Shown here piece by piece: positions 1 to 12,239 of a stretch of DNA of 64,000 bases. How positions within the stretch are numbered: position 1 is the stretch's first letter; each line of letters starts with the position of its first letter. The notes under the pieces were generated by a model. That model was given only the letters and a program-made list of their open reading frames with translations, was not told the DNA's origin and did not search any database. The position numbers and the translations under genes are program-made. Source of the stretch: Budorcas taxicolor (lineage: Eukaryota > Chordata > Mammalia > Artiodactyla > Bovidae); assembly GCF_023091745.1 (NCBI RefSeq), contig NC_068915.1, forward strand, positions 52,014,001 through 52,078,000, in the 5' to 3' direction.

Positions 1-3000
1 GTTTCCTTTGTTGTGCAGAAGCTTTTAATATTAATTAGATCCCATTTGCTTATTTTTGCTTTTATTTACAATATTCTGGGAGGTGGGTCATAGGTGATCC
101 TGCTGTGATTTATGTCAGAGAGTGTTTTGCCTGTGTTCTCCTCTAGGAGTTTTATAGTTTCTGGTCTTACGTTTAGATCTTTAATCCATTTTGAGTTTAT
201 TTTTGTGTATGGTGTTAGAAAGTGATCTAGTTTCATTCTTTTACAAGTGGTTGACCAGTTTTCCCAGCACCACTTGTTAAAGAGATTGTCTTTAATCCAT
301 TGCATATTCTTGCCTCCATTCTTGAAGATAAGGTGTCCATAGGTGCGTGGATTTATCTCTGGGCTTTCTATTTTGTTCCATTGATCTATATCTCTGTCTT
401 TGTGCCAGTACCATACTGTCTTGATGACTGTGGCTTTGTAGTAGAGCCTGAAGTCAGGAAGGTTGATTCCTCCAGTTCCATTCTTCTTTCTCAAGATTGC
501 TGTGGCTATTCGAGGTTTTTTGTTTTTCCATACAAATCTTGAAATTATTTGTTCTAACTCCGTGAAAAATACCACTGGTAGCTTGATAGGGATTGCATTG
601 AATCTGTAAATTGCTTTGGGTAGTATACTTATTTTCACTATATTGATTCTTCCAATCCATGAACATGGTATATTTCTCCATCTATTAGTGTCCTCTTTGA
701 TTTCTTTCACCAGTGTTTTATAATTTTCTATATATAGGTCTTTAGTTTCTTTAGGTAGGTATATTCCTAAGTATTTCATTATTTTTGTTGCAATGGTGAA
801 TGAAATTGTTTCCTTAATTTCTTTTTCTACTTTCTCATTATTAGTGTATAGGAATGCAAGGGATTTCTGTGTGTTGATTTTATATCCTGCAACTTTACTA
901 TATTCATTGATTAGCTCTAGTAATTTTCTGGTTGAGTCTTTAGGGTTTTCTATGTAGAGGATCATGTCATCTGCAAACAGTGTGAGTTTTACTTCTTCTT
1001 TTCCAGTTTGGATTCCTTTTATTTCTTTTTCTGCTCTGATTGCTGTGGCCAAAACTTTCAGAACTATGTTGAATAGTAGCGGTGAAAGTGGGCCCTCTTG
1101 TCTTGTTCCTGACTTTAGGGGAAATGCTTTCCATTTTTCACCATTGAGGATAATGTTTGCTGTGGGTTTGTCATATATAGCTTTTATTATGTTGAGGTAT
1201 GTTCCTTCTATTCCTGCTTTCTGGAGAGTTTTTATCATAAATGGATGTTGAATTTTGTCAAAGGCCTTCTCTGCATCTATTGAGATAATCATATGGCTTT
1301 TATTTTTCAATTTGTTAATGTGGTGAATTACATTGATTGATTTGTGGATATTGAAGAATCCTTGCATCCCTGGGATAAAGCCCACTTGGTCATGATGTAT
1401 GATCTTTTTAATGTGTTGTTGGATTCTGATTGCTAGAATTTTGTTGAGGATTTTTGCGTCTATGTTCATCAGTGATATTGGCCTGTAATTTTCTTTTTTT
1501 GTGGCATCTTTGTCAGGTTTTGGTATTAGGGTGATGGTGGCCTCATAGAATGATTTTGGAAGTTTACCTTCCTCTTCAATTTTTCTGGAAGAGTTTGAGT
1601 AGGATAGGTGTTAGCTCTTCTCTAATTTTTTTTTATAGAATTCAGCTGTGAAGCTGTCTGGACCTGGGCTTTTGTTTGCTGGAAGACTTCTGACTACAGT
1701 TTCAATTTCCGTGCTTGTGATGGGTCTGTTAAGATTTTCTATTTCTTCCTGGTTCAGTTTTGGAAAGCTGTACTTTTCTAAGAATTTGTCCATTTCTTCC
1801 ACGTTGTCCAATTTTATTGGCATCTAATTGCTGATAGTAGTCTCTTATGATCCTTTGTATTTCTGTGTTGTCTGTTGTGATCTCTACATTTTCATTTCTA
1901 ATTTTATTGATTTGATTTTTCTCCCTTTGTTTCTTGATGAGGCTGGCTAATGGTTTGTCAATTGTATTTATCCTTTCAAAGAACCAGCTTTTGGCTTTGT
2001 TGATTTTTGCTACGGTCTCTTTTGTTTCTTTTGCATTTATTTCTGCCCTAATTTTTAAGATTTCTTTCCTTCTACTAATTCTGGGGTTCTCCATTTCTTC
2101 CTTTTCTAGTTGCTTTAGATGCAGAGTCAGGTTATTTATTTGACTTTTTCTTTGTTTCTTGAGGTATGCCTGTATTGCTATGAACTTTCCCCTTAGCACT
2201 GCTTTTATAGTGTCCCACAGGTTTTGGGTTGTTGTGATTTCATTTTCATTCACTTCTATGCAAAATTCGATTTCTCTTTTGATTTCTTCTGTGATTTGTT
2301 GGTTATTCAGAAGTGTGTTGTTCAGCCTCCATATTTTGGAATTTTTAATAGTTTTTTCTCCTGTAATTGAGATCTAATCTTAATGCATTATGGTCAGAAA
2401 AGATGCTTGGAATGACTTCAATTTTTGAATTTATCAAGTTTAGATTTATGGCCCAGGATGTTATCTATCCTGGAGAAGGTTCCGTGAGCACTTGAGAAAA
2501 AGGTGAAATTCATTGTTTTGGGGTGAAATGTCCTCTAGATATCAATTAGGTCTAATTGATCTAATGTATCATTTAAAGTTTTTTGTTTCTTTGTTAATTT
2601 GCTGTTTAGTTGATCTGTCCATAGATGTGAGTGGGGTATTAAAGCCCCCCGCTATTATTGTGTTATTGTTAATTTCGCCTTTCATACTTGTTAGCATTTG
2701 TCTTACATATTGTGGTGCTCCTATGTTGGGTGCATATATATTTATAATTGTTATATCTTCTTCTTGCATTGATCCTTTAATCATTATGTAGTGGCCTTAT
2801 CTGTCTCTTTTCACAGCCTGTTTTAAAGTCTATTTTATCAGATATGAGTATTGCTACTCCTGCTTTCTTTTGGTCTCTATTTGTGTGGAATATCTTTTTC
2901 CAGCCCTTCACTTTCAGTCTGTATGTGTCTGTTGTTTTGAGGTGGGTCTCTTGTAGGCAGCATATATAGGGGTTTTGTTTTTGTGTCCATTCAACCAATC

Positions 3001-3073
3001 TTTGCCTTTTGGTTGGGGCATTCAACCCATTTACGTTTAAGGTAATTATTGATAAGTATGATCCCGTTGTCAT
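1..3073 (-). pseudogene. L1 ORF2 remnant (endonuclease plus reverse transcriptase), broken
   Basis: ORF2 normally encodes an APE-type endonuclease, reverse transcriptase and a C-terminal Cys region for target-primed reverse transcription. The endonuclease starts at 3073 (SIITLNVNGLNAP; QETHL) and is interrupted near 2780. In the next open piece (2784-2569) the usual catalytic GDFN reads GGFNTPL, so an active-site Asp is lost. The linker is open at 2253-1729 and 1823-1611. The reverse transcriptase is the best preserved part, open from about 1570 to 66, with DAEKAFDKI, the SGTRQEGPLSPLLFNIVL block and the catalytic FADDMILY. It stops at 66-68, where a Glu codon of the family has become TAA. 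A frameshift near 1580 separates linker from RT. No complete protein can be made. Confidence 0.92.
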
Positions 3074-3123
3074 TTAATTATTGTTTGGGGTTTGGGTTTA
3101 TATGCCCTTTTTCTGTTTCCTGT

Positions 3124-4067
3124 CTAGAGAATATCCTTTAGAATTTGTTGGAGAGCTGGTTTGGTGGTGCTGAATTCTCTCAGCTTTTGCTTGTCTGTAA
3201 AGCTTTTGATTTCTCCTTCATATTTGAATGAGATCCTTGCTGGATACACTAATCTGGGCTGTAGATTATTTTCTTTCATCACTTTAAGTATGTCTTGCCA
3301 TTCCCTGCTGGCCTGAAGTGTTTCTATTGAAAGATCAGCTGTTATCCTTATGGGAATCCCCTTGTGTGTTATTTGTTGTTTTTCCTTTGCTGCTTTTAAA
3401 ATTTGTTCTTTGTATTTGATTTTTGTTAATTTGATTAATATGTGTCTTGGGGTTTTTCGCCTTGGGTTTATCCTGTTTGGGACTCTCTGGGTTTCTTGGA
3501 CTTGGATGATTATTTCCTTTCCCATTTTATGCAAGTTTTCAACTATTATTTCCTCAAGTATTTTCTCATGGTCTTTCTTTTTGTCTTCTTCTTCTGGGAC
3601 TCTTATAATTCAAATGTTGGAGCATTTCATATTGTCCTGGAGGTCTCTGAGATTGTCCTCATTTCTTTTAATTCATTTCTCTTTTTTCCTCTCTGATTCA
3701 TTTATTTCTACCATTCTATCTTCTATTTCACTAAACCTATCTCTGCCTCCGTTATTCTACTATTTATTGCCTCTAGAGTGTTTCTGATCTCATTTATTGC
3801 ATTATTCATTATATATTGATTCTTTTTTATTTCTTCTAGGTCCTTGTTAAACCTTTCTTGCATCTTCTCAATCCTTGTCTCCAGGCTATTTATCTGTGAT
3901 TCCATTTTGATTTCAAGATTTTGGATCATTTTCGCTATCATTATTTGGAATTCTTTCTCAGGTAGATTCCCTATCTCTTCCTCTTTTGTTTGGTTTGGTG
4001 GGCTTTTCTCCTGTTTCTTTACTGCTGGGTATTCCTCTGTCTCCTCATCTTGGTTATATTGCTGCAT
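3124..4067 (-). pseudogene. L1 ORF1 remnant (RNA-binding trimeric coiled-coil protein)
   Basis: ORF1p is the nucleic-acid chaperone that coats L1 RNA. The start at 4067 is chosen because the codons from there give an acidic N-terminus and then a long heptad-rich coiled coil (MIQNLEIKMESQINSLETR and onward). A TAG near 3725 closes this frame. The C-terminal half is open again at 3534-3124 with the RRM/CTD features of the family (NRINPRRKTPRHILIKL; then TADLSIETLQ and ARISFKYEGEIK). Between about 3535 and 3722 the reading is broken. The gap to ORF2 is about 50 bases, as expected for L1. The large plus-strand frames here are antisense shadows. Confidence 0.88.
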
Positions 4068-6722
4068 TTGGGGTGGCCTTTCTGTATTCTGGAAATTTGT
4101 GGAGTTCTCTTTGTTATGGAGTTTCCTCTCTGTGGGTAGGGTTGTATCAGTGGATTGTCAAGGTTTCTTGTTTAGGGAAGCTTGTGTCGGAGTTCTGGTG
4201 GGTAGAGCTGGATTTCTTCTCTCTGGAGTACAATGAAGTGTCCAGTAATGAGTTATGAGACGTCTATGGTTTTGGAGTAACTTGAACTGCCTGTATATTG
4301 AAGCTCAGGGCTGTGTTCCTCTGTTGCTGGAGAATTTGTGTTGTATGTCTTGCTCTGGAACTTGTTGGCCCTTGGGTGGTGCTTGGTTTTAGTGTAGGTA
4401 TGGAGGCGTTTGATGAGCTCGTATCGATTAATGTTCCCTGGATTCAGGAGTTCTCTGATATTCTCAGGATTTGGACTTAAGCCTCCTGCTTCTGGTTTTC
4501 AGTTTTATTTTTACAGTAGCCTCAAGACTTCTCCATCTATACAGCACCGATGATAAAACAACTAGATTAAAGATGAAAAGTTTCTCCACATTGAAGGACA
4601 CCAAGAGAGGTTTACTGAGTTACATGGAGAAGAGAAGAGGGAGGGGGTAGTTAGAGGTGACTGGAATGAGATGAGGTGGGATCAAAAGAGGAGAGAGCAA
4701 GCTAGCCAGTAATCACTTCCTTATGTATGCTCTTTAGTCTGGACTGCTCAGAGATGTTTGTGGAGTTATACAGGGAAGAGGAGAGGGAGGAAGTAGACAG
4801 AAGTGACCAGGAGGATAAAAGAGGGAAATGAAAAGGAGAGAGACAGATCCAGCCAGTAACCAGTTCCCATTGTCTGGAACACACAGAGATTCACAAAGTA
4901 GAGTTGAGAAGAGAAGGGGGAGGGAGGAGATAGAGACAACCTGGTGGAGAAAAAGGAGAGTCCAAAGAAGGAGAGAGTGGTCAAGCCAGTAATCTCGCTC
5001 TCAGGTAAACTTGGGTACTGAATATTGGGTATTGAAAAGTACAAAATTGACAACAAATACCAAAAAGGAAAGATTAAAAATCTAGAGTAGAGGTTGGATT
5101 TTAAAAAATACAATATTAAAGAAAAGAAGAAGAATAAGAAGAAAAAAAAATGTCGTGAGAATTATTAAAATACAACAACAACCACACACACAAAAATATA
5201 TATGTCATTTGCTTTAAAAATAGGGTCTTTTTTTTTGAAAAGTAATAGTAGGTTATAAAAATTAAAATTAAAGGAGAAATAGAGGACTTAAAAATTTTAA
5301 AAATTTTAAAAAAGGAGAAGAAAAATAAAAAAAGAAAAAACAATCAACATCAACAACAACAACAAAAAAAGAGAATGGTCGTAAATATAGTAAAGATATT
5401 TCTGGGACTTTCTCTGGTGGTGTGGGCAGTGTGGGGTCACTTCCAAGGCGGTTCCCTGTTTAGCTTCTTCTGTTTGCTGGTCTCTTCAGTATCTGATTTC
5501 CACCCTCACACAAGGGAGGCGGTGGTGGACACTTTTTTTTTTAGACTCATTTTTTCAGCCGTGCTGTGGGGAGGGAGGGATGCTGCAAACAAATAACACT
5601 GGCATGTGCTCGCAGTGTCTCAGCCATGCTGGGCATGCCCCTACACATGGTGCACACTGCTCAGGCTCTATGTTGCTCCTCCAGGAACCGTCTGAGGCTA
5701 GTCCTAGGCTGCATGCACTTCCCTGGTCTAAGCCCCTCAGGCTCGGCTCTCAGGTAGCCCTCAGAGGTGCAGATTTGGCTGGGCCTGTGTTTTGTGCCCT
5801 TCCCAGGACCGAGTAGCTCAGGTGTTTGGCAAGCACGGTCACTGCGACTTATCGCCTTTCCCTGCTGCTCAGTTTCTGGGTGTACTGCTGGTGCCCCTTG
5901 TCAGGCAGATGGTGACTGTCCAGAACCCCAAGAAGTCTTAGTTAGCAAAGAAGCCTGCTTGCAGTTTGGTAGGTAAAGTCTCTCCAGGGCTGTGACTGCC
6001 CCCTTCCAGCCCTAACACCTCTGGCTGCCTGTCACCAGCAGGGGATGGTCTGCAGTGGGCTATTTCTGTTCCATCCTTTGTTCTGTGTGGAGTCCCAGCA
6101 GTGTCTTATGTTAGAGCTTTTCATGTGGTAGCTATCCCACAGTCTGGTATGCTAGCCCAAGTTAGTTTGCTCTAACATTCGGGGTTATATTCGGGGCATT
6201 CTGGCCCAATTCTTAAAAAGCACTCCAGCCCGCGCCTCCCTGCCCAGCCCCCACTTGCTAGTGGCGGATGCAGGCATCTGCACTGCTTCTCTGCTGAGGG
6301 AGTTACCATTGGGCTTGTAATCTGTTGGTTTAAATTATTTATTTATTTTTCTTCCCTGTTATGTTGCCCTCTGTGTTTCCAAGGCTCACCACAGACTCAG
6401 CAGTGAGAGTGTTTCCTGGTGTTTGGAAACTTCTCTCTTTTTAAGACTCCCTTCCCGGGACGGGACTCCCTTCCCAGCATGGAGCTCCCTCCCTACCTTC
6501 TTTGTCTCTTTTTTCATCTTTTTTATTTTTCCTACCTGTTTTTGAAGACAATGATGTGCTTCTCTGGGTGCCTGATGTCCTCTGCCAGCATTCAGAAGTT
6601 GTTCTGTAGAATTTACTCAGCGTTGAAATGTTCTTTTGATGAATTTGTGGGAGAGAAAGTGGTCTCCCGTCCTATTTCCTCTCCATCTTCTGAATTCCCC
6701 GTGTGTGTTAATCTTTGAAGAT
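4068..6722 (-). promoter_or_regulatory. L1 5' UTR / internal promoter region
   Basis: This 2.6-kb stretch has no long credible frame and lies directly upstream (minus strand) of ORF1. It includes a GC-richer block with some CpG (about 5400-6300), which in ruminant L1 carries the internal promoter, then a purine-rich part near ORF1 with tandem units. A-rich tracts lie at 5110-5370. Small open frames on the plus strand (5375-5976, 6419-6718) are chance readings of GC-rich sequence. The promoter role is inferred from the family; no individual factor sites are claimed. Confidence 0.75.
4600..5000 (-). repeat. Tandem ~140-bp units in the L1 5' UTR
   Basis: Three diverged units each pair an agccagtaa core (at 4704, 4851 and 4984, spacing 147 and 133) with a preceding purine-rich block (GAGAAGAGAAG-like, GGGAGG). 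They read as a short tandem array inside the untranslated region of the L1. Confidence 0.7.
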
Positions 6723-6845
6723 AAAAAGTAAACTTGTCTCTGACAATCTTAACAAGTTTAGGTATGTATGGCTTTTATTTCTGTATTATTTTAAATTTTT
6801 TATATAGTTTTTTTTGGATATTTTAGTAATAGTTTAGTAATAATA

Positions 6846-7313
6846 AAGGACTGTCTAGTCAAGGCTATAGTTTTTCCTGTGCTCATGAATGGATGTGAAA
6901 GTTGGACTATGAAGAAAGCTGAGCACTGAAGAATTGATGCTTTTGAACTGTGGTGTTGGAGAAGATCTTGAGAGTCCCTTGGACTGCAAGGAGATCCAAC
7001 CAGTCCATCCTAAAGGAGATCAGTCCTGGGTGTTCTTTGGAAGGACTGATGCTGAAATTGAAACTCCAATACTTTGGCCACCACATGCGAAGAGTTGACT
7101 CATTGGAAAAGACCCTGATGCTGTGAGGGACTGGGGGCAGGAGGAGAAGGAGAAGACAGAGGATGAGATGGCTGGATGGCATCATCGACTTGATGGACAT
7201 AAGTTTGAGTGAACTCTGGGAGTTGGTGATGGACAGGGAAGCTTGGCATGCTATGATTCATGGGGTCGCAAAGAGTCAGACATGACTGAGTGATTGAACT
7301 GAACTGAACTGAA
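6846..7313 (+). mobile_element. BovB (RTE) LINE, 3' fragment
   Basis: This carries the diagnostic BovB 3' end: the RT C-terminal coding part in degraded form (GCTGAGCACTGAAGAATTGATG, read through stops) and the terminal ctgaactgaactgaa. The 5' end is truncated at 6846. Nearly all BovB copies in the window share this 3' segment, which makes recognition secure. Confidence 0.9.
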
Positions 7314-7344
7314 TAGTTAAGTTTGATGCTTATCTACTTGAAGT

Positions 7345-7540
7345 TTTAGTCTCTCAGTCATGTCCGACACTTTGTTACTCAATGGACTGCAGCCTGCCAG
7401 GCTCATCTTTCCATGGAATTCTCTAGGCAACAATGCTGGAGTGGGTAGTCATTCTCTTCTCCAGGGAATCTTCCTGACCCAGGGACTGAACAGAGCTCTC
7501 CCATGTTGCAGTCAGATTCTTTACTGTCTGAGTCATCAGG
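7345..7540 (-). mobile_element. Bov-tA-type SINE (tRNA-Glu head)
   Basis: On the minus strand it reads tRNA-like head (GACTCAGACAGTAAAGAATC), then the body with ACTCCAGCATTGTTGCC and the tail GTCGGACATGACTGAG. It sits between two BovB copies that point toward each other. Confidence 0.85.
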
Positions 7541-7713
7541 ATCTATATAATTGGCTGCTATTATTATTTTCCTAAAATTAGCATATTTATATTCTTATCT
7601 AATAATTTAGCTTCATCTCATAAGTTTTGAGAAGCTAAAACTTTTTTATATTTAAGGATAAAGATTTTCTAATTTAAAGTATGGGTTCTGTCATTTTTGA
7701 TATGAATTATTTA

Positions 7714-10254
7714 TTCAGTTCAGTTCAGTTCAGTTCAGTTGCTCAGTTGTTCTGACTCTTTGTGACTCCATGAATTGCAGCACACAAGGCATCCCTGTCC
7801 ATCACCAACTCCCGCAGTTCACTCAAACTCACATCCATCGAGTCCGTGATGCCATCCAGCCATCTCAACCTCTGTCGTTCCCTTCTCTTCCTGCCCCCAA
7901 TCTCTCCCAACATCAGAGTCTTTTCCAGTGAGTCAACTCTTCGCATGAGGTGGCCAAAGTACTGCAGCTTCAGCTTTAGCATCATTCCTTCCAAAGAACA
8001 CCCAGGACTGATCTCCTTTAGGATGGACTGGTTGGATCTCCTTGCAGTCCAAGGGACTCTCAAGATCTTCTCCAACACCACAGTTCAAAAGCATCAATTC
8101 TTCGAAGCTCAGCTTTCTCCACAGTCCAACTCTCACATCCATACATGACTACTAGAAAAAACATAGCCTTGACTAGACGGACCTTTGTTGGCAAAGTAAT
8201 GTCTCTGTTTTTCAATATGCTATCTAGGTTAGTCATAACTTTTCTTCCAAGGAGTAAGCATCTTCTAATTTCATGGATGCAATCACCATCTGCAGTGATT
8301 TTGGAGCCCCCCAAAATGAAGTTTGACACTGTTTCCACTGTTTCGCCATCTATTTCCCATAAAGTGATAGGACCAGATGCCATGATCTTTGTTTTCTGAA
8401 TGTTGAGCTTTAAGCCAACTTTTTCACTCTCCATTTTCACTTTCATCAAGAGGCTTTTTAATTCCTTTTCACTTTCTGCTATAAGAGTGGTGTCATCTGC
8501 AAATCTGAGGTTATTGATATTTCTCACAGCAATCTTGATTCCAGCTTGTGCTTCCTCCAGCCCAGCGTTTCTCATGATGTGCTCTGCATAGAAGTTAAAT
8601 AAGCAGGGTGATAATATAGAGCCTTGACGTACTCCTTTTCCTATTTGGAACCAGTCTCTTGTTCCATGTCCAGTTCTAACTGTTGCTTCCTGACCTGCTT
8701 ACAGGTTTCTCAAGAGGCAGGTCAGGTGGTCTGGTATACCCATCTCTTTCAGAATTTCCCACAGTTTATTGTGATCCACACAGTCAAAGGCTTTGACATA
8801 GTCAATAAAGCAGAAATAGATGTTTTACTGGAACTCTCTTGCTTTTTCAATTATCTAGTGGATTTTGTCAATTTGATCTCTGATTCTTCTGCCTTTTCTA
8901 AATCCAGCTTGCATAACTGGAAGTTCATGCTTCATGTATTGTTGATCCTGACTTGGAGAGTTTTGAGCATTACTTTACTAGTGTATGTGATGAGTGCAAT
9001 TGTGTGGCAGTTTGAGCATTCTTTGACATTGCCTTTCTTTGTGATTGGAAGGAAAACTGAACTTTTCCAGTCCTGTGGTCACTGCTGAATTTTCCAAATT
9101 TGCTGGCATATTGAGTGCAGCACTTTCACAGCATCATCTTTTAGGATTTGAAATAGCTCAGCTGGAATTCCATTACCTCCACTAGCTTTGCTTTGTTCAT
9201 AGTGATGTTTTCTAAGGCCCACTTGACTTCACATTCCAGGATGTCTGGCTCTAGGTGAGTGATCACACCATCATGATTATCTTGGTCGTGAAGACCTTTT
9301 TGTATAGTCCTTCTGTGTATTCTTGCCATCTTTTAAAATCTTCTGCTTCTGTTGGGTCCATATCATTTCTGTCCTTTATCAAGCCCATCTTTGAAATGTT
9401 CCCTTGGTCTCTAATTTTCTTGATGAGATCTCTTGTCTTTCCTATTCTATTGTTTTCCTCTATTTCTTTGCATTGATCACTGAGGAAGGCTTTCTTAGCT
9501 CTCCTTGCTATTCTTTGGAACTCTGCATTCAAATGGGTATATCTTTCCTTTTCTCCTTTGCTTTTCACTTCTCTTCTTTTCACAGCTATTTGAAAGGCCT
9601 CCCCAGACAGCCGTTTTTCTCTTTTTCATTTCTTTTCCACGGGGATGGTCTTGATCCCTGTCTCCTGTGCAATGTCACGAACCTCCATCCATAATACATT
9701 AGGCACTCTATCTATCAGATCTAGGCCCTTAAATCTATTTCTCACTTCCACTGTATAATCATAAGGGATTTGATTTAGGTCATACATACATAGTCTAGTG
9801 GTTTTCCCTATTTTCTTCAATTTTAGTCTGAATTTGACAATAAGGAGTTCATGATCTGAGCCACAGTCAATTCCTGGTCTTGTTTTTGCTGACTGTATAG
9901 AGCTTCTCCATCTTTGGCTGCAAAGAATAAAATCAACCTGATTTTGGTGTTGACCATCTGGTGATGTCCATGTGTAGAGTCTTCTCTTGTGTTGTTGGAA
10001 GAGGGTGTTTGCTATGACCAGTGCATTCTCTTGGCAAAACTGTATTAGACTTTGCCCTGCTTCATTCCGTATTTCAAGGGCAAATTTGCCTGTTACTCCA
10101 GGTAGTTCTTGACTTCATACTTTTGCATTCTAGTCCCCTATATTGAAACGGATATCTTTTTTGGGTGGTAGTTCTAAAAGTTCTTGTAGGTCTTCATAGA
10201 ACCATTCAACTTCAGCTTCTTCAGTGTTACTGGTTGGAGCATAGACTTGGATTT
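7714..10254 (-). mobile_element. BovB LINE, 2.5 kb, 5'-truncated
   Basis: The minus-strand 3' end is the ttcagttcagttcagt run at 7714. The element continues through the RT and linker into the endonuclease and ends near 10254 at the segment reading CCAAGTCTATGCTCCAACC on the minus strand. The extreme 5' end and the N-terminal endonuclease are absent, the usual 5' truncation of target-primed insertion. It is one of the longest BovB copies here. Confidence 0.93.
8060..9820 (-). pseudogene. BovB ORF remnant (endonuclease/RT polyprotein)
   Basis: The RTE-clade protein joins an APE-like endonuclease to a reverse transcriptase. Open minus-strand pieces at 9820-9626 (YDLNQIPYDYTVEVRNRFK), 9583-9263 (REVKSKGEKERYTHLNAEF) and 9329-9141 are the endonuclease-RT linker. 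The piece at 8575-8060 holds the RT core with LRFADDTTLIAESE, where the catalytic YADD is FADD, and the C-terminal MYGCESWT block. Between them the frame is broken by small indels, and the region antisense to the 8624-9088 plus-strand frame is degraded. It is non-functional. Confidence 0.88.
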
Positions 10255-10949
10255 AGTGTGTTTTAAATTTTTTAAAATGTATTTGAAATATCTAAACTTT
10301 TAGATATATTTTCTAGCATAGTAGCGTATTGTCCAGAGAATGTAAACTGAAAATTAATATAGATGATTCTCACTGCAGTCCATAGAGTCAGAAAGAGTAC
10401 GACACATCTGGGCCACTGAACAACAGCAAATGTACTATAGAAGTAAGTCAGACAGGCACAAAATAATACATACTTATGCTTCCATTCATATATAAAATTC
10501 AAAACAAGCCAAACTATTGTTTATCCTTGGAGAGGATATAGTGACTAAGTGAAGGCATAATGGAGATTTTGACAAGCTGGTGATATTTTCCTTCTTGATC
10601 AAGGTTCTACTTGCAATTGGTAATTTGTGAAAGTTCATTAAGCTGTTTATACTTGTGATTTGTGCACATTTTAGTACACTTGTTATATTTCAGTTAGAAG
10701 TTGGAAATCTCAATGAAATTGTTTATAGCAGATTCGATAGAGCTGAAGAGAGGATTAGTAGGATAAATATGAATTTAAGGAGTTATGAGTTTACAGCATA
10801 AAGATTCAAAGAGATAAAATTTTGAATAAGAGTTTACAAGATATGTAGAAGAATATGAGAATGCTACAATTACACATTCATATATCTAATAATATCTTTG
10901 CCACTCCTCTCATCAGAGCAAAGAGTCTAGTCCCTCAAGGCTTGAATCT
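10255..10949. other. Unique AT-rich spacer
   Basis: I see no gene. A short plus-strand SINE tail (about 10372-10434: CACTGCAGTCCATAGAGTC, then GAACAACAGCAA) is the only recognisable repeat. Confidence 0.6.
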
Positions 10950-11974
10950 GGTATGACCACCTGACCTGCCTCTTGAGAAATCTGTATGCAGGCCAAGAAG
11001 TAACAGTTAGAACTGGACATGGAACAACAGACTGGTTCCAAATAGGAAAAGGAGTATGTCAAGGCTGTATATTGTCACCCTGCTTATTTAAGTTATATGC
11101 AGAGTACATCATGAGAAACGCTGGACTGGAAGAAACACAAGCTGGAATCAAGATTGCTGGGAGAAATATCAATCACCTCAGATATGCAGATGACACCACC
11201 CTTACGGCAGAAAGTGAAGAGGAACTAAAAAGCCTCTTGATGAAAGTAAAAGAGGAGAGTTAAAAAGTTGGCTTAAAGCTCAACATTCAGAAAACAAAGA
11301 TCATGGCATCTGGTCCCATCACGTCATGGGAAATAGATGGAGAAACAGTGGAAACAGTGCCAAACTTTATTTTGGGGGGGGCTCCAAAATCACTGCAGAT
11401 GGTGATTGCAGCCATGAAATTAGAAGACGCTTACTCCTTGGAAAAAAAGTTATGAGCAACCTAGATAGCATATTTAAAAGCAGAGTCATTACTTTGCCGA
11501 CTAAGGTCCGTCTAGTCAAGGCTATGGTTTTTCCTGTGGTCATGTATGGATGTGAGAGTTGGACTGTGACGAAAGCTGAGCAACGAAGAATTGATGCTTT
11601 TGAACTGTGGTGTTGGAGAAGATCTTGAGAGTCCCTTGGACTGCAAGGAGATCCAACCAGTCCATCCTAAAGGAGATCAGTCCTGGGTGTTCTTTGGAAG
11701 GAATGATGCTAAAGCTGAAGCTGCAGTACTTTGGCCACCTCATGTGAAGAGTTGACTCATTGGAAAAGACTTTGATGTTGGGAGGGATTGGGGGCAGGAG
11801 GAGAAGGGGACGACCGAGGATGAGATGGCTGGATGGCATCACTGACTCGATGGACGTGAGCCTGAGTGAACTCCGGGAGTTGGTGATGGACAGCAAGGCC
11901 TGGCGTGCTACAATTCATGGGGTCGCAAGAGTCGGACACTACTGAGCGACTGAACTGACCTGAACTGTACTGAA
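10950..11974 (+). mobile_element. BovB LINE, 5'-truncated
   Basis: This copy starts in the RT (CCACCTGACCTGCCTCTTGA) and runs to the terminal CTGAACTG run. Open pieces are 10973-11263, with LRYADDTTLTAESEEEL, and 11326-11628, with MYGCESWTVTKAE. A TAA at 11261-11263 replaces a Glu codon (gagagtTAAaaagtt) and breaks the frame in the RT. It is relatively well preserved. Confidence 0.92.
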
Positions 11975-12239
11975 ATATATATTTAAAATTTTTTTATTTC
12001 ATTATTATTTTGTGCCAATGAGAAGTGTCATTAGGATATACCTACTTATGCTGGTTAATTGTACCTACACTTATTTGATGTGGACCTGGTCAGTTCAACT
12101 GTGATTTTTTGTTTTCTTTTGTTTGTGGTGGAATGAAGCAGAATATCCAAATCTTATCATTATAGAGATTGTTCTTTCATTTATTCAACAACCATGCACT
12201 GTTCATAGTGAGTTAAGTTACACCAGACGAAAAATGAAG

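Larger units (their letters stand above)
1..6722 (-). mobile_element. L1 LINE, near full length at its 5' end, 3' end off the window
   Basis: Read on the minus strand the order is 5' UTR (6722 to 4068), ORF1 (4067 to 3124), a short inter-ORF gap, then ORF2 from 3073 to the left edge. This is the standard L1 layout, and the long GC-rich 5' UTR with purine-rich tandem units looks like the ruminant L1_BT type. Roughly the last third of ORF2 and the 3' UTR are missing because the window stops. Several stops and frameshifts show it is an inactive copy, although most of the sequence still aligns with the family. The 5' boundary near 6722 is estimated from where L1-like sequence ends; no target duplication can be tested without the 3' end. 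Confidence 0.93.

Noticed and set aside
3350..3787. 145-codon plus-strand hydrophobic frame resembling a membrane protein
   Set aside because: Antisense of L1 ORF1; A-rich coding sequence read backwards gives Phe/Ser/Leu-rich pseudo-membrane protein.
8624..9088. 154-codon plus-strand open frame
   Set aside because: Antisense to the BovB copy at 7714-10254. The same antisense frame appears opposite other BovB copies, as expected for a shared repeat.
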